Shown here one piece after another: positions 48,387 to 59,833 of a DNA stretch of 64,000 nt (positions within the stretch are counted from its first letter, which is position 1; each line of letters starts with the position of its first letter). Location of the stretch: contig NZ_VTFX01000006.1 of NCBI RefSeq assembly GCF_009192775.1, positions 232,570-296,569 on the forward strand. The letters are read 5' to 3'. Position numbers and translations under genes: made by a program. The stretch comes from Arthrobacter yangruifuii (GTDB taxonomy: Bacteria; Actinomycetota; Actinomycetes; Actinomycetales; Micrococcaceae). The notes beneath the pieces were generated by a model. The model was not told the DNA's origin, did no database searches, and saw only the letters and a list, made by a program, of their open reading frames with translations.

Positions 48387-49844
48387 GTGAGCTTGAGATT
48401 CTATGACACGGCAACCGCGCAGGTCCGGGACTTCGTTCCCCTGAAGCCGGGGGAGGTGAGCCTCTACTACTGCGGTGCCACCGTGCAGGGCCGTCCGCAT
48501 GTGGGGCACATCCGCTCCGCCATCGTCTTCGACCAGCTCACCCGTTGGCTTGAGTTCCGCGGCTACCGGGTCACCACGGTCCGCAACGTGACGGACATTG
48601 ACGACAAGATCCTGGCGAAGTCCGCCGAGTCCATGGGCCTGGACGCCCCGGCCGGGGACGACGTGGTTCCGAACGAGCCGTGGTGGGCGCTGGCCTACCG
48701 GTTCGAGCAGGAATTCGCCAAGGCCTATGACATCCTCGGGGTGCAGCGTCCCACCTATGAACCACGGGCCACCGGGCACATCCCGGAAATGCACGCCCTG
48801 ATTGCCCGGCTCATCGAGGCCGGTCACGCGTACCCGGCGCTGGACGGCTCCGGCGACGTCTATTTCGACGTCAGGTCCTGGGATGCGTACGGCTCCCTGA
48901 CCCGGCAGAACATTGATGACATGCAGGCCGCGCCCGACGCCGGCCCCCGGGGCAAGCGCGACCCGCGGGACTTCGCCCTCTGGAAGGGGCACAAGGAAGG
49001 CGAGCCGGAAACCGCCGCCTGGGACAGCCCGTGGGGCAGGGGCCGGCCGGGCTGGCACCTGGAGTGCTCGGCCATGGCTACCAAGTACCTCGGCGCGCAG
49101 TTCGACATCCACGGCGGCGGACTGGACCTGCGCTTCCCGCATCACGAGAACGAGATGGCCCAGTCGCAGGCCGCCGGGGACGGGTTCGCCAACTACTGGA
49201 TGCACAACGGCATGGTGACCTTCGAGGGCGAGAAGATGTCCAAGTCCATCGGCAACACGGTCAGCCCCGCGCAGATGCTGGCCGAGGCGTCACCGCGGGT
49301 GGTGCGCTACTACCTGGGGCAGGCGCATTACCGCTCCGTGCTGGACTACCGCCCCACCTCCCTGCAGGAGGCCGCATCCGCCGTCGAACGCATCGACGGG
49401 TTCATTGCCAAGGCGCACCTGAAAACTTACGGTCCCGGGGACTACGGATTCATTGTGGACACCCACGGGTCCATGCCGCCGGCCTTTGGCGAAGCCATGG
49501 ACGATGACCTCAACGTTCCGCAGGCGCTGGCCGTGCTGCACGAAACCGTGCGGGCCGGGAACACCGCCCTGGCACAGGATGACGCGGAAGCCGTGAAGGC
49601 TGCCCTCCATTCGGCGCTGGCGATGACCAACGTCCTCGGACTTGATGCCGTGCAGCAGCCTGCAATGCAGGGCGGCCAGGAGCACGGTGCCCTCGATGCC
49701 TTGGTCCAGGCGCAGCTGGAGGAGCGCCGCAGCGCTCGGGCCGCGAAGGACTGGGCCCGGGCGGATGCCATCCGGGATTCACTGGCCGCCGCCGGCATCA
49801 CCGTGGAGGACTCTGCCGACGGCGCAACATGGAGCCTGGCCTGA
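48387..49844 (+). CDS. cysS: Cysteinyl-tRNA synthetase
   Basis: A 485-residue class I synthetase. HIGH-type motif [10 protein letters not shown] (HVGH, 38-41), zinc ligands including Cys29 and the WHLECSAM and HHENE segments, and KMSKS at 283-287. The C-terminal helical tRNA-binding region is complete. It charges tRNA-Cys. Start GTG 48387 has TAGCCT 6 bases upstream and no Shine-Dalgarno, so it should be leaderless. It lies between ispF and rlmB. Confidence 0.97.
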   Translation: MSLRFYDTATAQVRDFVPLKPGEVSLYYCGATVQGRPHVGHIRSAIVFDQLTRWLEFRGYRVTTVRNVTDIDDKILAKSAESMGLDAPAGDDVVPNEPWWALAYRFEQEFAKAYDILGVQRPTYEPRATGHIPEMHALIARLIEAGHAYPALDGSGDVYFDVRSWDAYGSLTRQNIDDMQAAPDAGPRGKRDPRDFALWKGHKEGEPETAAWDSPWGRGRPGWHLECSAMATKYLGAQFDIHGGGLDLRFPHHENEMAQSQAAGDGFANYWMHNGMVTFEGEKMSKSIGNTVSPAQMLAEASPRVVRYYLGQAHYRSVLDYRPTSLQEAASAVERIDGFIAKAHLKTYGPGDYGFIVDTHGSMPPAFGEAMDDDLNVPQALAVLHETVRAGNTALAQDDAEAVKAALHSALAMTNVLGLDAVQQPAMQGGQEHGALDALVQAQLEERRSARAAKDWARADAIRDSLAAAGITVEDSADGATWSLA

Positions 49845-49926
49845 GCTGCTGCCCACCTGTCCGCCAACCCGTCGAAGGACTGCGTAAACTGGAAGAGAAT
49901 GCTTTCTTCTAGTAAAGGTGTAACCG

Positions 49927-50931
49927 ATGGCCAACAATGGACGTCCCGGCGCAATGCGCAAAGCCAAGAAGGGTCCCAGCGGCGGTACCGGTGGGCTCGG
50001 CCGCAAGGCCCTCGAGGGTAAGGGCCCCACACCCAAGGCTGAAGAGCGCCCCTATCACAAGGCGTTCAAGAACAAGCAGCTCGCCGAGCGCTCCGCCGCC
50101 AAACGCGGTGACCCCAAGCGCGGCGATGCCCGCGCCGGCGGCCGCAGCGGCACTAACGTCCGCGGCAAGGTGGCTGAAGAGGTTGTCACCGGCCGCAACT
50201 CCGTGGTCGAGGCGCTGCGTGCCGGCATCCCGGCCAAGGCCCTGCACGTTGCCGTCCGGATCGACATGGATGACCGTGTCCGCGAATCGCTGAAGATGGC
50301 CGCCGAGCGCGGCCTGCCGGTGATGGAGACGCACAAGCCCGAGCTGGACCGCATGACCAACGAGGCCGTGCACCAGGGCCTGGTCCTGCAGATCCCGCCG
50401 TACGAGTACGCGGACCCCACAGATCTGGCGTCCGAGACCCTGGAGGCCTGGAAGAAGGGCCACATCCGCAACGCGCCGCTCTTCGTTGCGCTGGACGGCA
50501 TCACGGACCCGCGCAACCTCGGCGCGATTATCCGGTCCGCCTCGGCCTTCAGCGCCCACGGCGTCATCGTCCCGGAACGCCGCGCAGTGGGCGTCACCGC
50601 CTCCGCCTGGAAGACCAGCGCCGGTGCGGCCGTCCGCGTTCCGGTGGCCCGTGCGGGCAACCTGAACAACACGCTGAAGACGTTCAAGAAGATGGGCATT
50701 TTTGTCCTGGGCCTGGACGGCGACGGCGACGTTTCGCTTCCGTCGATTGTGCTGGCCAAGGAACCGATCTGCATTGTGGTGGGTTCCGAGGGCAAGGGCC
50801 TGTCCCGCCTGGTCCGGGAGAACTGCGACCAGATTGTCTCCATTCCCATCGATTCCGCCATGGAGTCCCTCAACGCCTCCATGGCCGTCGGCATTACCCT
50901 GTACGAAATTTCCCGGCAGCGCGCCTCCTAG
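49927..50931 (+). CDS. rlmB: 23S rRNA (guanosine-2'-O-)-methyltransferase RlmB (TrmH/SpoU family)
   Basis: A 334-residue SPOUT methyltransferase. A long basic, Gly/Lys-rich N-terminal extension (1-75) is typical of the actinobacterial form. Then come the substrate-binding domain (VVTGRNSVVEALRAGIPAKALHVA) and the SPOUT domain with motifs ALDGITDPRNLGAIIRSASAF, VVGSEGKGLSRLVRENCDQIVSIPI and MESLNASMAVGITLYEISRQR. It methylates G2251 in 23S rRNA (E. coli numbering). AAAGGTG precedes ATG 49927. Confidence 0.94.
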   Translation: MANNGRPGAMRKAKKGPSGGTGGLGRKALEGKGPTPKAEERPYHKAFKNKQLAERSAAKRGDPKRGDARAGGRSGTNVRGKVAEEVVTGRNSVVEALRAGIPAKALHVAVRIDMDDRVRESLKMAAERGLPVMETHKPELDRMTNEAVHQGLVLQIPPYEYADPTDLASETLEAWKKGHIRNAPLFVALDGITDPRNLGAIIRSASAFSAHGVIVPERRAVGVTASAWKTSAGAAVRVPVARAGNLNNTLKTFKKMGIFVLGLDGDGDVSLPSIVLAKEPICIVVGSEGKGLSRLVRENCDQIVSIPIDSAMESLNASMAVGITLYEISRQRAS

Positions 50932-50994
50932 CCGCGCCGGGGGCCACCGGCAGGACCCAGGGCAATACCGGCAGTACCGGCAGCAAAGGGCATC

Positions 50995-53108
<2,114 letters not shown>

Positions 53109-53124
<16 letters not shown>

Positions 53125-53188
53125 CCTCTACCGCGCCTAGCCTCTACCGCGCCTAGCCTCCGCCGCGCCTGGCCTCCACCGCACCTGA
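53109..53188 (+). repeat. 16-bp tandem repeat, five units, covering the glgX stop codon
   Basis: CCTCTACCGCGCCTAG occurs three times without change (53109-53156), then CCTCCGCCGCGCCTGG and CCTCCACCGCACCTGA. The first copy encodes the last residues LYRA and the TAG stop of glgX. Sixteen is not a multiple of three, so each further copy places a stop in another frame. Confidence 0.95.
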
Positions 53189-53210
53189 GGGGACCGGGAG
53201 TCCCCTCAGG
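53184..53210. terminator. Hairpin between glgX and glgP
   Basis: A 10-bp stem CCTGAGGGGA / TCCCCTCAGG with a 7-base loop between converging genes. There is no U-tract. The left arm overlaps the last repeat unit. Confidence 0.6.
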
Positions 53211-53223
53211 CACCGGCGGCCGG

Positions 53224-55848
53224 TCAGGCGTTGGCGACGAGCCCCAGCTCGGCCTTGGAAGCCAGTCCCACATGGTCCGGCAGCACCCGGACCGTATAGC
53301 CGAACGGGCCGGCCTGCTCAATGCGGATGGTCCCGCGGAACAGGTGGCGTCCGGACCCCAGGTCCTCCGCCGGTGCAAGCTCCTGGATACGGTGCCCGCT
53401 GATCCGGTCATTCTCGGTCACCATGCCGTAGGCAGCTTCCACGCTGACGTCCTCCGGCCGCAGGGAACCGAGGGAAACGTACGCCAGGACCGTGAGGCTG
53501 TCGCCGATCTGCGGGTTCTCGCTGACACCTACGGAGTCCACGTTCTCCACCTGCACGGTGGACCAGCCGTCCCGGACCTTGGTGATCCACTGCGCGAGTT
53601 CCCTGGCAGGTGTGTATCCATCTGCCGCCAGGGACCGGCCGGAGGAGCTGGCAGGGCGGTACAGCCGGTTGACGTAGTCCTTAAGCATCCGGGAGGCGGA
53701 CACATTCGGGCCCAGGTCAGCCAGCGTGTGCTTGACCATTTCCAGCCACTCGTGCGGCAGTGAGTCAGCGGGCGGATCCGAGGGTCCGGCCGCTCCGGCA
53801 TCCGCCGGCGGCTCCGTTCCGTAGAACATCGGCCCCACGGAGTTTTCCAGCAGGTCGTAGAGCGCGGCTGCCTCGATGTCGTCCCGCTGGTCCGCGTTGT
53901 AGACCTCCCGCGTCCGCGTGCCCTTGGTGGGATTGGCGGAGGGGATGGCCCACCCGTTGTTGCCGTCGAACATTTCGTCCCACCATCCGTCGAGGATGGA
54001 GAGGTTCAGCCCGCCGTTGATGGCAGACTTCATGCCGGAGGTGCCCGAGGCTTCCAGCGGGCGCAGCGGATTGTTCAGCCACACATCGCAGCCGGGGAAC
54101 AGGGTCTGAGCCATCGCAATGTCGTAATTGGGCAGGAAGACGATCCGGTGCCGGACCTCGGGGTCGTCGGTGAAGCGCACCAGGTCCTGGATCATTTTCT
54201 TGCCCTGCTCATCGGCGGGGTGCGACTTTCCGGCCACTACCACCTGGATGGGGTGGGTGGGGTGCAGCAGCAGTGCCTTGAGCCGGTCCGGATCCCGCAG
54301 CATGAGGGTCAGCCGCTTGTAGGTGGGCACCCGGCGGGCAAAGCCGATGGTGAGCACGTCCGGATCCAGCACGTTCTCCGTCCACGCGAGCTCGGCATCC
54401 GACGCACCGCGCCGGCGCCAGGCGCGCTTCACACGGCGCCGGACGTCCTGGACCAGGTTGCTGCGCAGCTTCCTCCGCAGGTCCCAGAGGTCCTTGTCAT
54501 CAATCTCGTAGGCCCTGCCCCAGTCGCGGTCATGCACGGTGGCGACGCCGAACTTTTCGCTGGCGAGGGCAGTGACCTCCGGATCGATCCAGGTGGGGAC
54601 GTGGACGCCGTTGGTCACGGAGGTGATGGGGACTTCGGAATTGTCGAAGCCCGGCCACAGGCCGGAGAACATTTCCCGGGACACTTCCCCGTGCAGCTTG
54701 GCCACGCCGTTGGCCCGCTGCGCCAGGCGCAGGCCCATCACGGCCATGTTGAACTTGGTCGGGTCGCCGCCTTCGTAGTTCTCCACGCCGAGGGACAGGA
54801 TCTTGTCGGTGGGGACCGACTGCGCGAGTCCGGCCGTGAAGAAGTGGCGGATCTGCGTCTGTTCGAACCGATCAATGCCGGCCGGAACCGGGGTGTGCGT
54901 GGTGAAAACGGTCGAGGCGCGGGAGACGGTCAGCGCCTCTTCCCAGGTCATGCCCTGGTCCATCAGCTCGCGGATCCGCTCCACACCCAGGAAGCCGGCG
55001 TGGCCCTCGTTGCTGTGGAAAACCTCGGCTGCAGGGGCGCCGGTGAGCCGTTGGTGCACCCGGAGGGCCTTGATGCCGCCCATTCCCAGCAGCAGTTCCT
55101 GCTGCAGCCTGTGGTCTCCGCCGCCTCCGTACAGGCGGTCGGTGATGCCGCGGGCGGCGTCGTCGTTTCCGAGGACGTCGGAGTCCAGCAGCAACAGGGG
55201 GACGCGTCCGACGTCGGCGCGCCAGATATGCGCCGAAAGGTGACGGTTGTCCGGCAACGGCAGGGTGATTTTTGCGGGGGTGCCGTCTTCTTCGCGCAGC
55301 AGGGTCAGCGGCAAGCCGTTGGGGTCCAGCACGGGGTAGGTCTCCAGCTGCCAGCCGTCGCGGGAAAGGGCCTGCTTGAAATAGCCGGCCTTGTACAGCA
55401 GCCCCACGGCCACGAGGGGCACGCCGAGGTCCGAAGCTGCTTTCAAATGGTCACCGGCGAGGATGCCCAGACCGCCGGAGTACTGCGGCAGCACGGCGCT
55501 GATTCCGTATTCGGGGGAGAAGTAGGCAATGGACTGCGGGGCGTCTTCGCCCAGTCCCTGGTACCAGCGCGGTTCGTTGAGGTATCTGTCCAGATCGGCA
55601 CCGAGATCGGAGATGACGGAGACCAGGTGCTCATCCTGTGCGATCCGCTCCAGCTTTTCCCGGCTCACGGTGCCCAGGAGCTTGACCGGGTCACCGCCGC
55701 TGGATCGCCAGGCCTCGGGATCCAGGCTTTCAAACAATCGAAGCGTCGGCTGGTGCCAGGACCAGCGGAGGTTCGATGCCAGCCGGCCCAGGGGGGCGAT
55801 GCTGGAGGGGAGGACAGTGCGGACGGTAAATCTACGGATTGCCTTCAC
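53224..55848 (-). CDS. glgP: Alpha-glucan (glycogen/maltodextrin) phosphorylase
   Basis: An 874-residue GT35 phosphorylase of the long actinobacterial type. Motifs: NLRWSWHQPTLRLFESLDP near the N-terminus, YFSPEYGISAVLPQYSGGLGILAGDHLKAASDLG, THTPVPAGIDRF, and the PLP region ending EASGTSGMKSAINGGLNLSILDGWWDE, where the catalytic Lys sits near the family's GTGNMK/TSGMK loop. It releases glucose 1-phosphate. GTG 55848 is chosen because relatives begin MKAIRRFTVRTVLP and TACCGT lies 7 bases before it; ATG 55869 is an in-frame alternative adding seven residues. It diverges from glgE. Confidence 0.93.
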   Translation of the reverse strand: MKAIRRFTVRTVLPSSIAPLGRLASNLRWSWHQPTLRLFESLDPEAWRSSGGDPVKLLGTVSREKLERIAQDEHLVSVISDLGADLDRYLNEPRWYQGLGEDAPQSIAYFSPEYGISAVLPQYSGGLGILAGDHLKAASDLGVPLVAVGLLYKAGYFKQALSRDGWQLETYPVLDPNGLPLTLLREEDGTPAKITLPLPDNRHLSAHIWRADVGRVPLLLLDSDVLGNDDAARGITDRLYGGGGDHRLQQELLLGMGGIKALRVHQRLTGAPAAEVFHSNEGHAGFLGVERIRELMDQGMTWEEALTVSRASTVFTTHTPVPAGIDRFEQTQIRHFFTAGLAQSVPTDKILSLGVENYEGGDPTKFNMAVMGLRLAQRANGVAKLHGEVSREMFSGLWPGFDNSEVPITSVTNGVHVPTWIDPEVTALASEKFGVATVHDRDWGRAYEIDDKDLWDLRRKLRSNLVQDVRRRVKRAWRRRGASDAELAWTENVLDPDVLTIGFARRVPTYKRLTLMLRDPDRLKALLLHPTHPIQVVVAGKSHPADEQGKKMIQDLVRFTDDPEVRHRIVFLPNYDIAMAQTLFPGCDVWLNNPLRPLEASGTSGMKSAINGGLNLSILDGWWDEMFDGNNGWAIPSANPTKGTRTREVYNADQRDDIEAAALYDLLENSVGPMFYGTEPPADAGAAGPSDPPADSLPHEWLEMVKHTLADLGPNVSASRMLKDYVNRLYRPASSSGRSLAADGYTPARELAQWITKVRDGWSTVQVENVDSVGVSENPQIGDSLTVLAYVSLGSLRPEDVSVEAAYGMVTENDRISGHRIQELAPAEDLGSGRHLFRGTIRIEQAGPFGYTVRVLPDHVGLASKAELGLVANA

Positions 55849-56002
55849 CCCGGCAACGGTAGCGTACATAGAGGTTTAAAAACGGAAATGACGGACAAAT
55901 ACCTGAGTAAAAAGCGGCCTTCTTGAAAAGCGGCTGAAACCGTGGCCGCCGGTGCCGATTCCGCAAAAGTACGTTGCCTTAGCATTCTGTCCGAATTCTC
56001 GA

Positions 56003-56016
56003 TAACGTCTAGGGTG
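56003..56016 (+). promoter_or_regulatory. Leaderless-type promoter of the glgE operon
   Basis: TAACGT at 56003-56008, then 7 bases, then GTG 56016. A second TAGGGT directly abuts the start codon. No Shine-Dalgarno is present. Confidence 0.45.
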
Positions 56017-58067
56017 TGACCACATCCAGCGCGTTGACACCAGAAGACCTGCCCTCGAAGGACCTCCGGTTTGGCCGGATACCCATCACCGATGTTTCCC
56101 CCGTCGTGGAGTACGGGAGATTTCCGGCGAAAGCCGTGCCCGGGGAGGACCTCGTCATCGGGGCCACCGTGTTCCGCGAGGGGCATGACCTGGTAGGCGC
56201 CAGTGCCGTTCTCTACAATCCCGAGGGCGCTGTCGTAGCCCGCAGCCGCATGCATCCCGTGGGACTGGGACTTGACCGGTGGGAAGGCATGCTGCGCCCG
56301 CAGGGCACCGGCCACTGGAGTTTCGCCGTGGAGGGCTGGGCCGATGTCTACGCCACCTGGCACCACAATGCAGAGGTGAAGATCGCCGCCGGCGTCGACG
56401 TCGAACTGATGCTCACCGAAGGCCACCAGCTCTTCAGCTTTGCCGCCGCCGAACGCAGCGGGGCCGACGCCGAGGTCTTCCGCGCGGCTGCCGAGGCGCT
56501 CGCGGACACCGGGCTTACGGTGGAGGAACGCCTCGCAGCCGCCGGTACCGACGCCGTCACGGCCATCCTGGACCGCGATCCGATCCGCGACCTGGTCACC
56601 AGCTCGGACCGCTTCCCCCTGCTCGTTGAGCGCGAGCTGGCCGGCCGCGGCGCCTGGTACGAGTTCTTCCCGCGATCCGAGGGTGCCGAATTCGATCCCT
56701 CCACCCGCGAGTGGACCTCGGGAACGTTCCGCACGGCTGCCCGCAGCCTGCAGCGCGTGGCAGACATGCAGTTCGACGTCATCTACCTGCCGCCGATCCA
56801 TCCGATCGGCACCACGCACCGCAAGGGCCCGAACAACACCCTGGTTGCCGGACCGCAGGATCCCGGTTCCCCGTGGGCCATCGGCGCCCCCGAAGGCGGT
56901 CACGACGCCATTCACCCCGATCTGGGCACCTTCGAGGACTTTGACGCGTTCGTCGGCAGCGCCCGCGACCTCGGGCTGGAGGTAGCCATCGACCTGGCCC
57001 TGCAGGCCTCCCCGGACCATCCCTGGGTCACCAGCCATCCGGAATGGTTTACTACGCGTGTTGACGGCACCATCGCCTACGCCGAGAACCCGCCGAAGAA
57101 GTACCAGGACATCTACCCCCTGAACTTCGACAATGACTACGAGGGCCTGTCGCAGGAGATCCTCCGCATTGTGCGGCTGTGGATTTCCCACGGCGTGAAG
57201 ATTTTCCGGGTGGACAACCCGCACACCAAACCGCTGCGGTTCTGGGAATGGCTGATCGGCACGGTCAACGAGGAACACCCGGACATCATCTTCCTGGCCG
57301 AGGCCTTCACACGCCCGCCCATGATGCATGCCCTCGCCAAGGCTGGGTTCCAGCAGTCCTACAGCTACTTCACCTGGCGGAACACCCGCGAGGAAATCGA
57401 AGAGTACTTCACCGAGGTTTCCCACGAATCCTCGGCCTTCTTCCGCCCGAACTTCTTCGTCAACACTCCGGACATCCTCACCGAGTTCCTGCAGTACGGC
57501 GGACCCGGCGCGTTCAAGATCCGCGCCGTCCTGGCTGCCACCGGTAGTCCGCTCTGGGGCGTCTACGCCGGCTACGAACTGTTCGAGCATGTGGCCCGCC
57601 CGGGCGCTGAGGAGTACGTCGACAACGAAAAGTTCGAATACAAGCAGCGGGACTTCGCGGCTGCGGAATCCGAAGGCCGCAGCCTTGCGCCCTACATCAC
57701 CCGGCTGAACGAAATCCGCCGCGGCCACCCTGCGCTGGGTGACCTCGAAAACCTGACGGTCCACTCCAGCACCGACGAGTGCACCGTGGTCTACTCCAAG
57801 ACCAAACAGACCGATCCCGGCGACCCCGCCAGCAGGGACACACTGATTATCGTGGTGAATGTGGACCCCCACAGCGCCCGCGAATCCACAGTCAGCCTCA
57901 ACCTGGATGCCCTGCAGCTGAACCCGCAGGATTTCAACGAAGACGGCACCTTCTGGGTGGATGACCTGATCAGCGGCCAGAGCTGGCGCTGGGGAGCCCA
58001 CAACTACGTCCGCCTTGACGCCCACTTTGAACCCGCGCACATACTGTCAGTTCGGAGGAACTCCTAG
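56016..58067 (+). CDS. glgE: Alpha-1,4-glucan:maltose-1-phosphate maltosyltransferase GlgE
   Basis: A 683-residue GH13_3 maltosyltransferase. N-terminal domain with RFPAKAVPGEDLVIGATVFREGHD, then the barrel with IYLPPIHPIGTTHRKGPNN, PEWFTTRVDGTIAYAENPPKKYQDIYPLNF, nucleophile Asp400 in IFRVDNPHTKP, acid Glu429 in LAEAFTRPPMM, and GPGAFKIRAVLAATGSPLWGVYAGYEL. It extends alpha-glucan chains using maltose 1-phosphate made by the maltokinase two genes downstream. It is the first gene of the glgE-treS-mak::glgB operon and shares one base with treS. Confidence 0.97.
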   Translation: MTTSSALTPEDLPSKDLRFGRIPITDVSPVVEYGRFPAKAVPGEDLVIGATVFREGHDLVGASAVLYNPEGAVVARSRMHPVGLGLDRWEGMLRPQGTGHWSFAVEGWADVYATWHHNAEVKIAAGVDVELMLTEGHQLFSFAAAERSGADAEVFRAAAEALADTGLTVEERLAAAGTDAVTAILDRDPIRDLVTSSDRFPLLVERELAGRGAWYEFFPRSEGAEFDPSTREWTSGTFRTAARSLQRVADMQFDVIYLPPIHPIGTTHRKGPNNTLVAGPQDPGSPWAIGAPEGGHDAIHPDLGTFEDFDAFVGSARDLGLEVAIDLALQASPDHPWVTSHPEWFTTRVDGTIAYAENPPKKYQDIYPLNFDNDYEGLSQEILRIVRLWISHGVKIFRVDNPHTKPLRFWEWLIGTVNEEHPDIIFLAEAFTRPPMMHALAKAGFQQSYSYFTWRNTREEIEEYFTEVSHESSAFFRPNFFVNTPDILTEFLQYGGPGAFKIRAVLAATGSPLWGVYAGYELFEHVARPGAEEYVDNEKFEYKQRDFAAAESEGRSLAPYITRLNEIRRGHPALGDLENLTVHSSTDECTVVYSKTKQTDPGDPASRDTLIIVVNVDPHSARESTVSLNLDALQLNPQDFNEDGTFWVDDLISGQSWRWGAHNYVRLDAHFEPAHILSVRRNS

Positions 58068-59833
58068 TGCCCAGCCCGTTTTTACTGCATGCTCCCGGCT
58101 TGACCAATGATCCCCATTGGTACCGCAAAGCCGTTTTTTACGAGGTACTCGTCCGCGGCTTCGCGGATGCCAACGGCGACGGATCAGGGGACTTCAGCGG
58201 CCTGATCGAAAAGCTGGATTACCTGCAGTGGCTGGGCATCGACTGCCTCTGGCTGCCGCCGTTCTTCAAGTCACCCCTCCGTGACGGCGGCTATGACATC
58301 TCCGACTATTACGATGTGCTCGACGAATTCGGCACCATCAGCGACTTCAAGCGGCTCGTCTCCGAAGCGCACGCCCGCGGGCTGCGCGTCATCATCGACC
58401 TTCCGCTGAACCACACCTCGGACAAGCACCCGTGGTTCGAGGAATCCCGCAACGACCCGGACGGCCCCTACGGCGACTTCTACGTCTGGTCCGACACGGA
58501 CCAGAAGTATGAAGACGCCCGGATCATCTTCGTGGACACCGAGGAATCGAACTGGTCCTTCGACCCGGTCCGCCGGCAGTTCTTCTGGCACCGGTTCTTC
58601 AGCCACCAGCCGGACCTGAACTTCGAAAACCCCAAGGTCGTCGAGGCGATCTTCGACGTCGTCCGCTTCTGGCTTGACCAGGGCATTGACGGTTTCCGGG
58701 CCGACGCCATCCCGTACCTGTTCGAAGAGGACGGGACCAACTGCGAAAACCTCCCCGCCACGCACCGGTTCCTCAAGGACCTGCGCACCATGGTGGACGA
58801 GAACTACCCGGGCCGTGTGATCATCGCCGAAGCGAACCAGATGCCGCATGAAGTGGTGGAGTACTTCGGTGAAACCGGCGACGAGTGCCACATGTGCTTC
58901 CACTTCCCCATCATGCCGCGCCTGTTCTACGCGCTGCGTGACCAGAAGGCCGCGCCGATCATCCAGACCATGGAGGAAACCCCGGACATTCCGCCGGGCG
59001 CGCAGTGGGGCACCTTCCTGCGCAACCATGACGAGCTGACCCTGGAAATGGTCACCAACGAGGAACGCCAGGCCATGCTCGGCTGGTACGCCCCGGATTC
59101 GCGGATGCGGGCCAACATCGGCATCCGCCGCCGGCTGGCCCCGCTGCTGGACAACTCACGTTCGGAAATCGAGCTCATCCACGCCATGCTGCTGGCCCTG
59201 CCGGGCAGCCCGTTCCTGTACTACGGCGACGAGCTGGGCATGGGGGACAACATCTGGCTGGATGACCGGGATTCCTCCCGTACGCCCATGCAGTGGAACC
59301 CGGACCGCAATGCCGGATTCTCCACCGCGGACCCCGGCAAGCTGTACCTGCCGGTGGTGCAGTCGCTGGTCTACCACTACAACCACGTCAATGTGGAGGC
59401 CCAGCTCGCCAGCTCGAGTTCGCTGCTGCACTGGATCCGGCAGATGATCATGGTCCGCCGTGCCCACCCGGCCTTCGGCCTGGGCTCCTACCGCAACGTG
59501 CCCACCGATGCCGAAGCCGCCCTGGCCTTCGTGCGCGAGCTGCCGGACAACAACCCGGAAGGGGAGCCGGGGGAGACGATGCTGTGCATCTTCAACCTGT
59601 CCCAGCACCCCGTCTCCGCGTCCATGAAGCTGCCCGAGTTCGCCAACCGCGGACTGCGGGATGCGTTCGGCGGCACGCTCTTCCCCACCATCGGAGAAGA
59701 CGGATCCCTCACGCTGACCCTGGGCAGCCATGACTTCTACTGGCTGCGCCTGCGGTCGGCGAAGTCCGACACTGCGTCGCCCCAGACGGAAGCCATTCCC
59801 GTGATCCCGATTTCAGAGGCGGCACGGAAGTGA
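58067..59833 (+). CDS. treS: Trehalose synthase TreS (maltose alpha-D-glucosyltransferase)
   Basis: A 588-residue GH13_16 isomerase. [54 protein letters not shown] is the family start. Nucleophile Asp213 in [22 protein letters not shown], acid Glu255 in IIAEANQMP, and [12 protein letters not shown] follow. It converts trehalose and maltose into each other, feeding maltose to the maltokinase. Unlike some TreS proteins it has no fused kinase; the kinase is instead fused to GlgB in the next gene. Start GTG 58067 overlaps the glgE stop, and its end overlaps the next gene by four bases. Confidence 0.97.
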   Translation: MPSPFLLHAPGLTNDPHWYRKAVFYEVLVRGFADANGDGSGDFSGLIEKLDYLQWLGIDCLWLPPFFKSPLRDGGYDISDYYDVLDEFGTISDFKRLVSEAHARGLRVIIDLPLNHTSDKHPWFEESRNDPDGPYGDFYVWSDTDQKYEDARIIFVDTEESNWSFDPVRRQFFWHRFFSHQPDLNFENPKVVEAIFDVVRFWLDQGIDGFRADAIPYLFEEDGTNCENLPATHRFLKDLRTMVDENYPGRVIIAEANQMPHEVVEYFGETGDECHMCFHFPIMPRLFYALRDQKAAPIIQTMEETPDIPPGAQWGTFLRNHDELTLEMVTNEERQAMLGWYAPDSRMRANIGIRRRLAPLLDNSRSEIELIHAMLLALPGSPFLYYGDELGMGDNIWLDDRDSSRTPMQWNPDRNAGFSTADPGKLYLPVVQSLVYHYNHVNVEAQLASSSSLLHWIRQMIMVRRAHPAFGLGSYRNVPTDAEAALAFVRELPDNNPEGEPGETMLCIFNLSQHPVSASMKLPEFANRGLRDAFGGTLFPTIGEDGSLTLTLGSHDFYWLRLRSAKSDTASPQTEAIPVIPISEAARK